This document shows, piece after piece, positions 9,486 through 17,016 of a stretch of DNA of 64,000 nucleotides. The notes below the pieces were generated by a model. The model was not told where the DNA came from, ran no database searches, and saw only the letters and a program-made list of their open reading frames with translations. Position 1 is the first letter of the stretch; each line of letters opens with the position of its first letter. The translations under genes were made by a program, and so were the position numbers. Source of the DNA: Dyadobacter sp. CY347 (GTDB taxonomy: Bacteria; Bacteroidota; Bacteroidia; Cytophagales; Spirosomataceae); NCBI RefSeq assembly GCF_021502655.1, contig NZ_JAKFFT010000007.1:62001-126000 (forward strand), read 5' to 3'.

Positions 9486-10178
9486 TCATTTGTCTGCCTG
9501 ACCATAGAAAAAAGTTCTTAATTCATGTTGTAGCTTGGGGGGAATGTTGTTTTTGCTTTTCATTGTGGCAAAATCCTTCTGTAAGGTGGAAAGGGCTACA
9601 TCTTTAAAACATGAGAATTGATACAAGACAATAGCTCCTCCCAAGTTTGTTCCTTTCATTGCAACTTCTGAACCGTTTGGGTCGCTGATGTCATTAAAAA
9701 GAAACGTAAACAAACGCATTATTTTTTCGGGGTCTGTGCCTTGAAGCTCGGCTCTTGAACCAAGATAAATGGGCTCCATATGATACTCTCTTATCTGTTC
9801 GGTGACCCAATCTAGGCACCCCTCAAATATGATTTTGGAGGACTTACTACTTGATGATTTAATTCGTGCCGGGAGCTCGTATCTGAAAAAGTCTAAATAT
9901 TCATGTTTTGCATCATATAGAGCAAAGTGATATTTAAGACAGCTAATGGCACCGGTGATGGAATTGAAATTTGAGAGGAGTCCGAAGATACTGTTTTCGT
10001 AAAGAAGTCTTGATGGTTCTTTGTCAAAGCACAAGTTGTTTTGATGGTGACGAACCCTAAGCTCATATTTGAAATATGGTGTTAGCGGCAAATCGTCATT
10101 CTTGACTCCAAAAAAAACTTGAAGAATCCTTTTCCAGACAGAATACTTGGATACATAAATTATGTTATTATTTTCCAT
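9486..10178 (-). CDS. Hypothetical protein cotranscribed with the integrase
   Basis: About 230 residues from the ATG at 10176-10178, two bases after the integrase stop. An alternative GTG at 10184 overlaps the integrase stop as GTGA. No signal peptide, membrane segment or motif that I recognise. It is rich in aromatic and charged residues (FKYELRVRHHQNNLCF, ALYDAKHEYLDFFRYELP). It sits between the integrase and the RhuM-Fic gene, nearly abutting both, so the three probably form one transcript. Possible roles include an excision or regulatory accessory factor, or a partner of the Fic protein; neither is shown by the sequence. Confidence 0.6.
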   Translation of the reverse strand: MENNNIIYVSKYSVWKRILQVFFGVKNDDLPLTPYFKYELRVRHHQNNLCFDKEPSRLLYENSIFGLLSNFNSITGAISCLKYHFALYDAKHEYLDFFRYELPARIKSSSSKSSKIIFEGCLDWVTEQIREYHMEPIYLGSRAELQGTDPEKIMRLFTFLFNDISDPNGSEVAMKGTNLGGAIVLYQFSCFKDVALSTLQKDFATMKSKNNIPPKLQHELRTFFYGQADK

Positions 10179-10180
10179 AA

Positions 10181-11449
10181 TCACTCATCTTTAAATCGTT
10201 CTTTCCAAATTTCAGAAAGTTGACGTGCATATTGTTTTTTAGTAACCTTGATATAAGTTAAAAACGCCTTCTCTGTTCTGTGGCCAGTAATTGCCATAAT
10301 AGCGTAAGTCGGTGTGCCTGCAAGATATTCGTTGGTTGCAAAGGATCGCCGGGCGGTATGTGATGTAATTAAAGAAAACTTACTCACCTTTTTCTGAGTC
10401 CGAACTTTTCCTTTCTTTTCAAATAATGCCACATCCTCGCTCAGATTGGCTTTTTCACCGATTTCCTTCAGATATTCGTTCATCTTTTGATTGGATATTG
10501 CCGGTGGTAAATGGTTCGGCGTCCGATCCTTGTATTTCTCCATAACCTTCCTGACAATCGGGTGAATAGGAATTTCAAGGTACTCATCAGTTTTGACGGC
10601 CTTGGTTTTTAAATATTTGAAATCGGGTGAGATATTCTCGGCTTGTAAAGTAGTAAGGTCGGAAAACCGTAGACCCGTAAAGCAACCGACAATAAAAAGA
10701 TCCCGTACTTTTTCTAGTCTTGGTTCAGCAGATAGGTCGAGCTTCATTAGCAACTTTATCTCTTCTTCATCTAGATAGATTGAATCCACAGCTTTCCGTG
10801 GCGTTGAAAACCGTCGGCTCTTGAATTCCAGGTTTTCATTTTCTTTACGTTCAGTTGCCTCGTTAAGGAAAAACTTTAAAAGGCCAGTGTGTTTGTTCTG
10901 TGTGTTTTCATTGTACTTCTTAATCTCTACCATAAAACTTTTGAGATCATGATAGAAGTCGAGCGTAATGTCATTAAAACTGATGCTTTTCTTTTTTGAA
11001 TCTACCTGGAACTCTAAGAGCATCTTTAAGTGTGAGTGATACGTTTTAATCGTATTGGGATTTTTGAATGCTACTACGGATTGAATGTATTTGGCAATGA
11101 ATTCCGTCAGTCCGGATTTCTCTTTCAATGGAGCAGCTTCGTATCTGTCGATCCTGATTTCACGCTCAAAAAGCGGCTTTAAATCGGCAGGAGTAATAGG
11201 AAGCCTTTGGTATAAACGTTGCTGATATATCTTCTGAACTTCATTTCGCCATTTTTCCAAGTTGGCATTTAGCTCTGAATATCCTTCATGACCTGACTTT
11301 AACTTTTGGTTTTTAGAATCCCAGAACTTGGGCTTGGTGAATAGATTTGTCGATATGACAACTTGCTCACTACCGTACCGAAAGTACAGGGAAATCAAGC
11401 AGATCCCATTTGGGTTTGGTTTCTTCAAGTAGTATTTTACAGTTGCCAT
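10181..11449 (-). CDS. Tyrosine recombinase / phage-type integrase
   Basis: 422 residues, normal for Bacteroidota island integrases. The N-terminus (1-100) is an Arm-DNA-binding domain, followed by a SAM-like core-binding domain (about 110-210) and the catalytic domain. Catalytic residues visible: R261 in TGLRFSDL, K284 region, H364-x-x-R367 in SHTARRSF, H390 in ITGHRTEKAF, and the likely nucleophile Y399 in FLTYIK. It lies at the island's right end, reading inward, with its 5' end about 175 bp from a tRNA 3' fragment. This is the usual position of an integrase relative to its attachment site. Confidence 0.95.
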   Translation of the reverse strand: MATVKYYLKKPNPNGICLISLYFRYGSEQVVISTNLFTKPKFWDSKNQKLKSGHEGYSELNANLEKWRNEVQKIYQQRLYQRLPITPADLKPLFEREIRIDRYEAAPLKEKSGLTEFIAKYIQSVVAFKNPNTIKTYHSHLKMLLEFQVDSKKKSISFNDITLDFYHDLKSFMVEIKKYNENTQNKHTGLLKFFLNEATERKENENLEFKSRRFSTPRKAVDSIYLDEEEIKLLMKLDLSAEPRLEKVRDLFIVGCFTGLRFSDLTTLQAENISPDFKYLKTKAVKTDEYLEIPIHPIVRKVMEKYKDRTPNHLPPAISNQKMNEYLKEIGEKANLSEDVALFEKKGKVRTQKKVSKFSLITSHTARRSFATNEYLAGTPTYAIMAITGHRTEKAFLTYIKVTKKQYARQLSEIWKERFKDE

Positions 11450-11490
11450 GAGATACTTTACTTTGTTTAGACAAAAATATTGTATGCATG

Positions 11491-11512
11491 CTGGTTTACA
11501 AACTGGTTTACA
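11491..11512. repeat. Two 10-bp direct repeats upstream of the integrase
   Basis: The sequence ctggtttaca occurs at 11491-11500 and again at 11503-11512, two bases apart. It lies between the integrase start and the tRNA-derived attachment core, where arm-type integrase binding sites or a regulator's operator are expected. That role is inference from position only. Confidence 0.55.
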
Positions 11513-11622
11513 GTAAAATGTTGATAAAGGTTATATTTAATTTAATCCTATTTAATATATTTGTTCCTAATAAGCCTGAAAGGCAATAATTTAGATTAAA
11601 TACAACAATGATGAAGTTCAAA

Positions 11623-11644
11623 GGTTCGATTCCGTCCATCACCA
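11623..11644 (+). other. Attachment-site scar: 3' end of a tRNA gene
   Basis: The 22 bases at 11623-11644 read as a tRNA 3' end: T-loop TTCGATT (11625-11631), T-stem 3' strand CCGTC, acceptor 3' strand CATCACC, discriminator A, no encoded CCA. The bases before it do not pair properly (AAAGG against CCGTC; GACGG is expected) and no 5' tRNA half is present. Directly after it comes a tRNA-style terminator. This is the standard footprint left when an element integrates into a tRNA gene: one end keeps the complete tRNA, the other only the crossover core. The 5' acceptor of the intact gene should read GGTGATG; I cannot assign the amino acid. Confidence 0.8.
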
Positions 11645-11650
11645 CAACTT

Positions 11651-11683
11651 AAAGCCGCTACGAGCAATCGCAGCGGTTTTTTT
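11651..11683 (+). terminator. Rho-independent terminator of the former tRNA
   Basis: Stem AAAGCCGCT / AGCGGTTT with one internal A/C mismatch, extended by CGA/TCG and closed by a GCAA tetraloop, followed by seven T. The terminator of tRNA-Val at 37003 has the same inner CGA-GCAA-TCG hairpin, which supports the tRNA origin of the upstream fragment. Confidence 0.85.
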
Positions 11684-11706
11684 GTTGGTAGCGTATCGGT
11701 TTCTGG

Positions 11707-12241
11707 TCAATCAGGATAATTGTCAATGTACCCAGTATAGGTTGCGTAAATTTCTTTCTGCTCATCGTCAAGCGAGTAACAAAATGAAACCTCTGGTATG
11801 CTGTATCCCGCTGGGTATTGATAAGCTCTCTTGACAAAGATGGTGAGGTCGTTGCGCTCCCATAACACCGTACGTTAATGTTTGTTTTAATTCGTCTGAT
11901 ATTTCGTCAGGCTTTTTCCATTGATTATCAAAATCAAAAAACCACTTGGCAGAGATATTTTTACCGCCTATGGAGTCCGTTTTTATCCACATATAGTTTC
12001 TGGAAAAGCTGCTCATCCGAGTTTTTAGCACGCCATGCACCTTCATAGGAAACTGAAACTTGATCCCCCGGAAATTTACCTTTGCATCTTTCTCATATTT
12101 TTTTTCCTCCATCTTGTTTTGAAATGATAGATAGATGACAAAAACCCCGATCAAGGAAGCAACAATGATTTTACCCAAAATGGATAAAACCCGATCCAGG
12201 ATGTAAAGGAGTTTTTTTGTAATATTTAGAAACTTTCTCAT
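11707..12241 (-). pseudogene. Fourth copy of the small exported-protein family, broken by internal deletion
   Basis: The 5' part gives an N-terminal membrane anchor (LGKIIVASLIGVFVIYLSF) and the family motifs NFRGIKFQFPMKVHGVLKT, IKTDSIGGKNISAKWFF. After TLTYGV the frame shifts and would end in an unrelated tail at 11768. The proper C-terminus is still present in another frame, 11707 to about 11872 (ERNDLTIFVKRAYQYPAGYS, then IPEVSFCYSLDDEQ, TYTGYIDNYPD). Compared with the copy at 13033, 39 codons minus one base (116 bp) are missing between these blocks. The gene is therefore a recent-looking pseudogene, unless the shortened product is functional. Confidence 0.8.
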
Positions 12242-12262
12242 GAGCTGTGATGATGGGCATTG

Positions 12263-12307
12263 TCAGTCAAATCCTGACTTGTTTCCTGTCTTATGGCAAT
12301 AATACAT
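12263..12307 (-). pseudogene. C-terminal remnant of a family paralog
   Basis: Reading the minus strand gives MYYCHKTGNKSGFD and a stop, nearly the same as the C-terminus of the gene at 13682 (YYGHKTGNKSGFD). The neighbouring bases 12236-12262 also match those beside that gene's stop. The piece is wedged between two members of the tandem family, which fits unequal crossing-over having removed the rest of a fifth copy. Confidence 0.7.
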
Positions 12308-12897
12308 TAGTCAGCTTGCCCACTGATAAAGCCGGTATGCATTTGATAGAGGTCTATTTCTGAGGAGCTTATTCCATAGCAAAAAGAAATCTCCGGTACG
12401 CTATAACCTTTTCCATATATATATGCCCTCTTTAAAAAAATAGTGAGACAATCCCGCTCCCATATGTAACTTGAAAACCCATTTTTGCAAGAGTATCTGA
12501 AATCTCCCGGGTACAAACTCTGAATTTCTGCAACGATCTCGTGATTTGTTTTGCAGCTATCTGCACACAGCTCGAATGCAACTGCATAAATTAGGTTGTC
12601 CTTGACCGTTTTGAGGGTAAGTTCCTTTCCATCCCATTTTGAGTCAAAGCCAAAAAACCATTTGCCGGAAATATTTTTTCCTCCAATAGAGTCTGTTTGC
12701 ATAAATTTTTGACCTTGGGATAGGCCGCTCCTTGGTGTTTTTAGAGCGCCTTGGACTTTCATAGGAAACTGAAAATTAATTCCTCTAAAATGCACGGGGA
12801 CTATCTGGTCGCAGGTCCCATCAATTTTACGGTTTTCGGTAAGTAATATGTGAATTACGACAAGGACGGCCGTAGTATATAGAATGGCTTTTTTCAC
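12307..12897 (-). CDS. Small exported protein, tandem family copy 3
   Basis: 196 residues. An N-terminal hydrophobic segment (MKKAILYTTAVLVVIHILL) is followed by TCDQIVPVHFRGINFQFPMK, then QTDSIGGKNISGKWFFGFD, FELCADSCKTNHEIVAEIQ, SYIWERDCLTIFLKRAY and VPEISFCYG. The same blocks occur in the genes at 11707, 13033 and, more divergently, 13682. The family is not one I recognise. Conserved Cys residues and the anchor suggest periplasmic or membrane-facing localisation. All copies lie downstream, on the same strand, of a secreted protein with a toxin-like C-terminal domain, so an immunity-like role is a testable idea, not a finding. Confidence 0.75.
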   Translation of the reverse strand: MKKAILYTTAVLVVIHILLTENRKIDGTCDQIVPVHFRGINFQFPMKVQGALKTPRSGLSQGQKFMQTDSIGGKNISGKWFFGFDSKWDGKELTLKTVKDNLIYAVAFELCADSCKTNHEIVAEIQSLYPGDFRYSCKNGFSSYIWERDCLTIFLKRAYIYGKGYSVPEISFCYGISSSEIDLYQMHTGFISGQAD

Positions 12898-13032
12898 GAG
12901 CGGCTTATAAAATTTTGGATCCGGTTGGCTTTGAGTTATTCAACGGTTCAGAGCCTTGCTAGACGGTAACTGGTGCTCAGTTGTTTTTCGTAGTACGCAA
13001 TTGTTGCGTATCATAAGTGAAGATTGGGTAGA

Positions 13033-13620
13033 TTAATCAGGATAATGGTTGATGTACCCGGTATAGGTTGCGTAAATTTTTATTTGGTCATCATCCAGTC
13101 CATAGCAAAATGAAATCTCAGGTATGCTGTATTTTGCTGGATACTGATTTGCCCTTTTTACAAAAACCGTTAAGCAATCACGCTCCCATATGTAAGATGT
13201 ATTTCCATGGTTTTCAACATACCGGTAATTACCCGGATAAATCTTTTGAATTTCCGCAACGATCTCCTGATCCGTCTTACAACTATCCTTATGAAGTTCG
13301 AAGGCAACCCCATAGATCCTTTTCTCTTTCAATGCATCATTTATTTCTTGATGACCGTTCCAGTCATTATCCCAATTAAAAAACCATTTAGTTGAGATTT
13401 GATTACTGCCAAAGTAATCAGTTTGTAGCCACGATGAGTTTCGGACAAATGCATGAATTTTAGGGTTCAATGCGCTTTTAATCTTTAATGGAAATTGAAA
13501 ATTAACTCCCCTGAATTCTACCTTCGCTACCTGATCACAGGTCCCATCCGTTCGCCAGGGCTTAGTAGCTAAGTAAAGAATCAGGATCACGGTCATCAAA
13601 AAGACTAGCAATATTTTCAT
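13033..13620 (-). CDS. Small exported protein, tandem family copy 2
   Basis: 195 residues from the ATG at 13618-13620, which begins a clean signal or anchor segment (MKILLVFLMTVILILYLA). The longer reading frame to 13719 overlaps the upstream gene by 38 bp and its extra residues come from a repeated intergenic block, so the shorter start is preferred. The mature part shows TCDQVAKVEFRGVNFQFPLK, QTDYFGSNQISTKWFFNWD, FELHKDSCKTDQEIVAEIQ, SYIWERDCLTVFVKRA and IPEISFCYGLDD. This is the best-preserved match to the broken copy at 11707. Function unknown. Confidence 0.75.
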   Translation of the reverse strand: MKILLVFLMTVILILYLATKPWRTDGTCDQVAKVEFRGVNFQFPLKIKSALNPKIHAFVRNSSWLQTDYFGSNQISTKWFFNWDNDWNGHQEINDALKEKRIYGVAFELHKDSCKTDQEIVAEIQKIYPGNYRYVENHGNTSYIWERDCLTVFVKRANQYPAKYSIPEISFCYGLDDDQIKIYATYTGYINHYPD

Positions 13621-13681
13621 GATATGTGAAGTGCTTTTGAAAAAAAGATATGCTTTTTCATGAGCTGTGATATAGGCATGG

Positions 13682-14242
13682 TCAGTCAAATCCTGACTTG
13701 TTTCCGGTTTTATGGCCATAATATGCCCCTTGATTCTTGCTTAACCCATAGCAAAAGGAAACAGAAGGATACGGTTTCTCAAAGTGCCATTCTCTTTTTA
13801 GGATGATAGTGATACATCCACGCCGATTGATGTAATACTGACTTCCATATTGATCTACATATTCATAATGACCAGGAAAGTTTTTTTGTAATTCTTTGAG
13901 AAGCTGAGCATCGGTTTTATGTATTTCCGCCTGCAATACGAATGTGACTCCATATATCAGCGCATCTTTCATATAGTTGACAGAGTCTATCGCGTAAAAT
14001 TTGTTATCGTGAGATTCAAAAAACCAGATAGCCGATGTGTTTTTCATGATAGAATCCGTTCGGATCCATTCACTTCGATTGTATGAAATCTTATCTGAAA
14101 ACCTTAACGCATCGTGAGCGCTGATTGGAAAACTAAATGATACTTCCCTGAATGTTACGTGTTCAGGCGCGTCGCAAGTCCCAAACCGCCTGTCTGAGCA
14201 TGAAATCAATAAGCCGAATGTTATAAGAATCCAAATTTTCAT
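13682..14242 (-). CDS. Small lipoprotein, tandem family copy 1 (most divergent)
   Basis: 186 residues from the ATG at 14240-14242; an upstream ATG at 14266 would add eight residues before the signal peptide. The N-terminus MKIWILITFGLLISCSD is a lipoprotein signal with lipobox LISC. Family blocks are recognisable but diverged: GTCDAPEHVTFREVSFSFPI, RTDSIMKNTSAIWFF, QAEIHKTDAQLLKELQ, RRGCITIILKREW and YPSVSFCYGLS. It is the first of the tandem copies after the large secreted protein, starting 35 bp beyond that gene's stop. It differs in being a lipoprotein rather than having only a membrane anchor. Confidence 0.75.
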   Translation of the reverse strand: MKIWILITFGLLISCSDRRFGTCDAPEHVTFREVSFSFPISAHDALRFSDKISYNRSEWIRTDSIMKNTSAIWFFESHDNKFYAIDSVNYMKDALIYGVTFVLQAEIHKTDAQLLKELQKNFPGHYEYVDQYGSQYYINRRGCITIILKREWHFEKPYPSVSFCYGLSKNQGAYYGHKTGNKSGFD

Positions 14243-14276
14243 CGCTACGAGATTTTCTAGGTACAATTGGGTTTAA

Positions 14277-15818
14277 TCATAAACAAGTATTATCAGCTGT
14301 TTTCGTGCTCACAAATGCATCTGATTTTAGGAATGTCATTCCAAAGTCCGCGTTATCAGCAGCAATTTTTACCCTATCTGCCCACTGATTTGGGGTTCCA
14401 CTGCCTAGAAATTTCTCATAAATTTTCTGCCCTGTTGCGTTATTTACTCTGTCCATTTGAGCCTCTTTGCTCACTTGGCCATCTTCATGTGCGGATGCTA
14501 AGGCACTTGCAGCTTTTATAGTGAACAACTCAGCATTAAATATTAAAAAGAGTGCGTGCTTGAATGCATTAGCCTTACAGCCGGAACATGTTGAACCGCA
14601 GATATTATATTTCACGGCTGTATAAGTTTGTGCTGCATAAGCATTAGCCGCATATATTAGTCTGACAATGAAGATACTGTCTGCAAATCCATCACCAAGA
14701 ATATCCAACATTCCGTTTTCCAAATCGGATAGATCGTCTCCGGTTATTGCTGTCATCAAGTTGTCGTAATCGCCTTCCACCATACCACCGAACTTGGAAA
14801 TTAAGTTCTTAATTCTATTTATCGTAGTCAAACTCAGCGAATTTAGCATTGACATCTCAGTAGAATTAAAGCTGACACCCTTAGCTGACGCGATGCTAAC
14901 TAATGGTACAACATTCGCATTCGGCACAACAACCGGCCCGGGATCAGGCGTATTTGGCGTACAAGGTGTTTTTCCAGTCCCAGTTTTAGGTTGTTGGCAA
15001 GGATCATAACCACCCCCAGGATTCGGGACGGTTCCTCCCCCTGAGCCTCCTCCGGTTCCGCCTCCCGAACCTCCATAGCCGCCAAATGCGTCGATATATG
15101 AGTCAATGCAGGTCGTTACGGTGTTGTATTGATATTCAAAGTAGTATTTGGTTCCGGTCGGGCAACCACATGATGTATGCTGCGAGTTATGGCAGCATAA
15201 ATGCTCCACAATGCCGGAAAGCACCATTACAGATGCGCAAACGGGAACCAGATTGGTGCGCCCTTCGGGTCTTCCGCTGGACGGCAGACCGTCGTAATTG
15301 TTCATGATCACGGTTCCGTAGAAGCTCCGCTTGCGATCCTTCTTATATTCCTGAATCCACTTCTTGTCCGGGAAATACCAGGCCAAATATGCTTTTACAC
15401 CCGTGTCTGTCGAGTCTATGATGATGTTTCTGAAAACAGGGCAGGTGTGGGATCTGCGGTAAACAGGAATGGTGTAAGTCGTATGGTTGTTAATGGTGAG
15501 TTTTCGGACGCTGTCGGTTGTGCTCGGAAGGGTTGGAAAAGGGAATATGATTTTCTCGCTGGACCGAAGGCTTTTTTCGGCGCTTGACCTGAAATGGTCG
15601 TACATTTCTTTGTCTTTGAATCCCCTGACCTGCTCCAAAAACTGATCATAGGTGAGCATTCTGTCTTCTGTTGCCATGACTTTCTCAGCCGGGCTATTTT
15701 CAGGAGAACTTTTAGGATCGAGGTCTTCACGGCAGGACTGGTTTGAAAACGCAAACACAAAAACGAGAAGAAATGAAATGCACGACGCGATGCGTCTGAA
15801 AGGAGAGAATTTTTGCAT
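14277..15818 (-). CDS. Secreted lipoprotein with DUF6973-like C-terminal domain
   Basis: 513 residues. A signal peptide ends in SNQSC followed by acidic residues, as in surface lipoproteins of this phylum. The middle has a Cys-rich stretch (CCHNSQHTSCGC near 205) and then a Gly-rich linker (GGSGGGTGGGSGGG near 245) and a Pro-rich one. The C-terminal 110 residues contain KANAFKHALFLIFNAELF, then SAHEDGQ and MDRVNNATG, the N-A-x-x-H / A-H-E / M-D-x-x-N-N-x-x-G pattern of the DUF6973 type (name from memory). The His, Glu and Asn residues could form an active site. Delivery-module, linker, C-terminal domain and downstream paralog bank together resemble a polymorphic toxin locus; this is inference. 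Confidence 0.7.
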   Translation of the reverse strand: MQKFSPFRRIASCISFLLVFVFAFSNQSCREDLDPKSSPENSPAEKVMATEDRMLTYDQFLEQVRGFKDKEMYDHFRSSAEKSLRSSEKIIFPFPTLPSTTDSVRKLTINNHTTYTIPVYRRSHTCPVFRNIIIDSTDTGVKAYLAWYFPDKKWIQEYKKDRKRSFYGTVIMNNYDGLPSSGRPEGRTNLVPVCASVMVLSGIVEHLCCHNSQHTSCGCPTGTKYYFEYQYNTVTTCIDSYIDAFGGYGGSGGGTGGGSGGGTVPNPGGGYDPCQQPKTGTGKTPCTPNTPDPGPVVVPNANVVPLVSIASAKGVSFNSTEMSMLNSLSLTTINRIKNLISKFGGMVEGDYDNLMTAITGDDLSDLENGMLDILGDGFADSIFIVRLIYAANAYAAQTYTAVKYNICGSTCSGCKANAFKHALFLIFNAELFTIKAASALASAHEDGQVSKEAQMDRVNNATGQKIYEKFLGSGTPNQWADRVKIAADNADFGMTFLKSDAFVSTKTADNTCL

Positions 15819-15956
15819 AAATAGTTTGTGAAGGATGAAAAAGTAAATCGATTGTGAGATTACGATTTAAGATTCGATCCTTTACAAGCCTGTATGGCGG
15901 AAATGAACAAGCGGTTAGGTCCGGTTATTCTTCGGTGAAAATGTTTTGGTTTTCTT

Positions 15957-16035
15957 TATTCACCGCAAGATATGCGGAGATTAAATAGACTATTCACCGC
16001 ATCTTTTGCGGGGATTATGGGGCTTATTCACCGCA
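15957..16035. repeat. Three 11-bp repeats at exact 34-bp period with hairpins
   Basis: The sequence tattcaccgca starts at 15957, 15991 and 16025, exactly 34 bp apart. In the first two units it is followed by five variable bases and TGCGG, making CCGCA-N5-TGCGG palindromes; the third has lost the right arm. The array sits between the DUF6973 gene's promoter region and the 3' end of the XRE gene. It could be an operator array, a processed transcript end or a degenerate interspersed repeat. Confidence 0.8.
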
Positions 16036-16040
16036 GAAAT

Positions 16041-16259
16041 TTATGGTATATCAAAAATCTCGCTTAGTGGCACGTTCAGGCCCTTTGCGATTTGTTGGAG
16101 ATATAAAAATGACGGGTTAATCTTTCCTGTTTCAAGACGTTGGATTGACTGCTGATCCTTGTCGATTGCATGCGCGAGCTCTTCCTGCGTGATGTTTTTC
16201 ATCTTACGCAATTCCTTTATTCTTAGACCAAGCTTCTTTAATTCCACATCCTTTTCCAT
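16041..16259 (-). CDS. XRE-family helix-turn-helix regulator
   Basis: 72 residues, almost entirely an HTH_3 domain: LGLRIKELRKMKNITQEELAHAI then DKDQQSIQRLETGKINPS, ending LNVPLSEIFDIP. It binds DNA as a small phage-repressor-like regulator, probably a dimer. It is divergent from the small gene at 16377 and lies upstream of the DUF6973 gene, with the 34-bp repeat array in between; either could be its target. No partner domain is present. Confidence 0.9.
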   Translation of the reverse strand: MEKDVELKKLGLRIKELRKMKNITQEELAHAIDKDQQSIQRLETGKINPSFLYLQQIAKGLNVPLSEIFDIP

Positions 16260-16308
16260 ATAATGTTAAAGGACACATTAAACAAAAACATTTTACACAA
16301 CGGATACG

Positions 16309-16337
16309 TTGTATTCTGTTGAATATATTTACATTTG
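16309..16337 (+). promoter_or_regulatory. Bacteroidota-type promoter for the gene at 16377
   Basis: TTG at 16309-16311, an 18-bp spacer and TACATTTG at 16330-16337, matching the TTG / TAnnTTTG consensus of the primary sigma factor in this phylum. The ATG lies 40 bp downstream. Confidence 0.5.
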
Positions 16338-16376
16338 TTTAATAAAAAATGCCTTCACTCTAACCAAGCAGCACAC

Positions 16377-16646
16377 ATGAACTTCAAAATCATAACCCTT
16401 ACCAAATCACAAACCAAAATCTGCCTGCACCGTGATCGCAGCGAGGAAAATCAGGAAATTGTTCGCATTACAGCGTTCATTGTCGAATCGGAAGGGCGGG
16501 AGTTGATGTTAGAAACTCTTGCGCAATTTGCGGATGCGGGATCGGCGAGGCGTTTTGTGGCCGATTACTCGGAGGAGTCTGCGAAAGGGTTTTTAGAGGA
16601 GTGTTTGGACGAAGATAAAATTGCGGTGCCCAGCAGCTCCTTATAA
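16377..16646 (+). CDS. Small hypothetical protein
   Basis: 89 residues from the ATG at 16377; a TTG at 16335 would overlap the likely promoter and is rejected. Acidic, soluble, no signal peptide (MNFKIITLTKSQTKICLHRD ... FLEECLDEDKIAVPSSSL). I do not recognise the family. It is divergent from the XRE gene, with 117 bp between the two starts, so it may be controlled by it. Confidence 0.55.
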   Translation: MNFKIITLTKSQTKICLHRDRSEENQEIVRITAFIVESEGRELMLETLAQFADAGSARRFVADYSEESAKGFLEECLDEDKIAVPSSSL

Positions 16647-17016
16647 ATTTAATCCAATTTACCTCCGGTCACATTTAGTTTCTTCGAATTAAATCTACAT
16701 TAAATAATCACGAATTATCCAACAAAAAAACGGATCAATTCTATTTTGGCTACGTTCCCGATATCGATTGCATAAAAATATTCGGGTAAATTCTTTGGCG
16801 TTTCTTGCTAATCGCTAACCTTCCTTTCATCGAACGCGGCGTCAGTGAAAAAGATAATCAATATTTTCTTCGATTATTAATATTCTGAGCTGCTTTGAAC
16901 ATCATCTGAACATTCATTTCAAAACGCGCTTTGCCAATGCATCCCGGCAAGATTACGACCGTTTTTGAATGTGATTTTTGCATTAATAAATAGAATAATA
17001 TAAACTGTTATGATGT
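16647..17016. other. Intergenic region upstream of the first SusC gene
   Basis: 370 bp, AT-rich, no supported gene. I see no sigma/anti-sigma genes and no well-spaced TTG / TAnnTTTG pair. It must hold the promoter of the SusC/D pair, but I cannot place it. Confidence 0.5.

Noticed and set aside
1..11644. Prophage
   Set aside because: An integrase is present but no capsid, tail, lysis or replication genes; genomic island fits better.
12994..13010. Small palindrome TACGCAA-TTG-TTGCGTA between family copies
   Set aside because: Too short, with no T-run and no neighbours of the same type, to call a terminator or operator.
13620..13719. Longer N-terminus for the gene at 13033
   Set aside because: It overlaps the upstream gene, precedes the signal peptide and is made of a repeated intergenic block.
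15957..16035. Possible short CRISPR array
   Set aside because: Repeats are only 11 bp and spacers 23 bp, with palindromes running into the spacers and no cas genes in the window.
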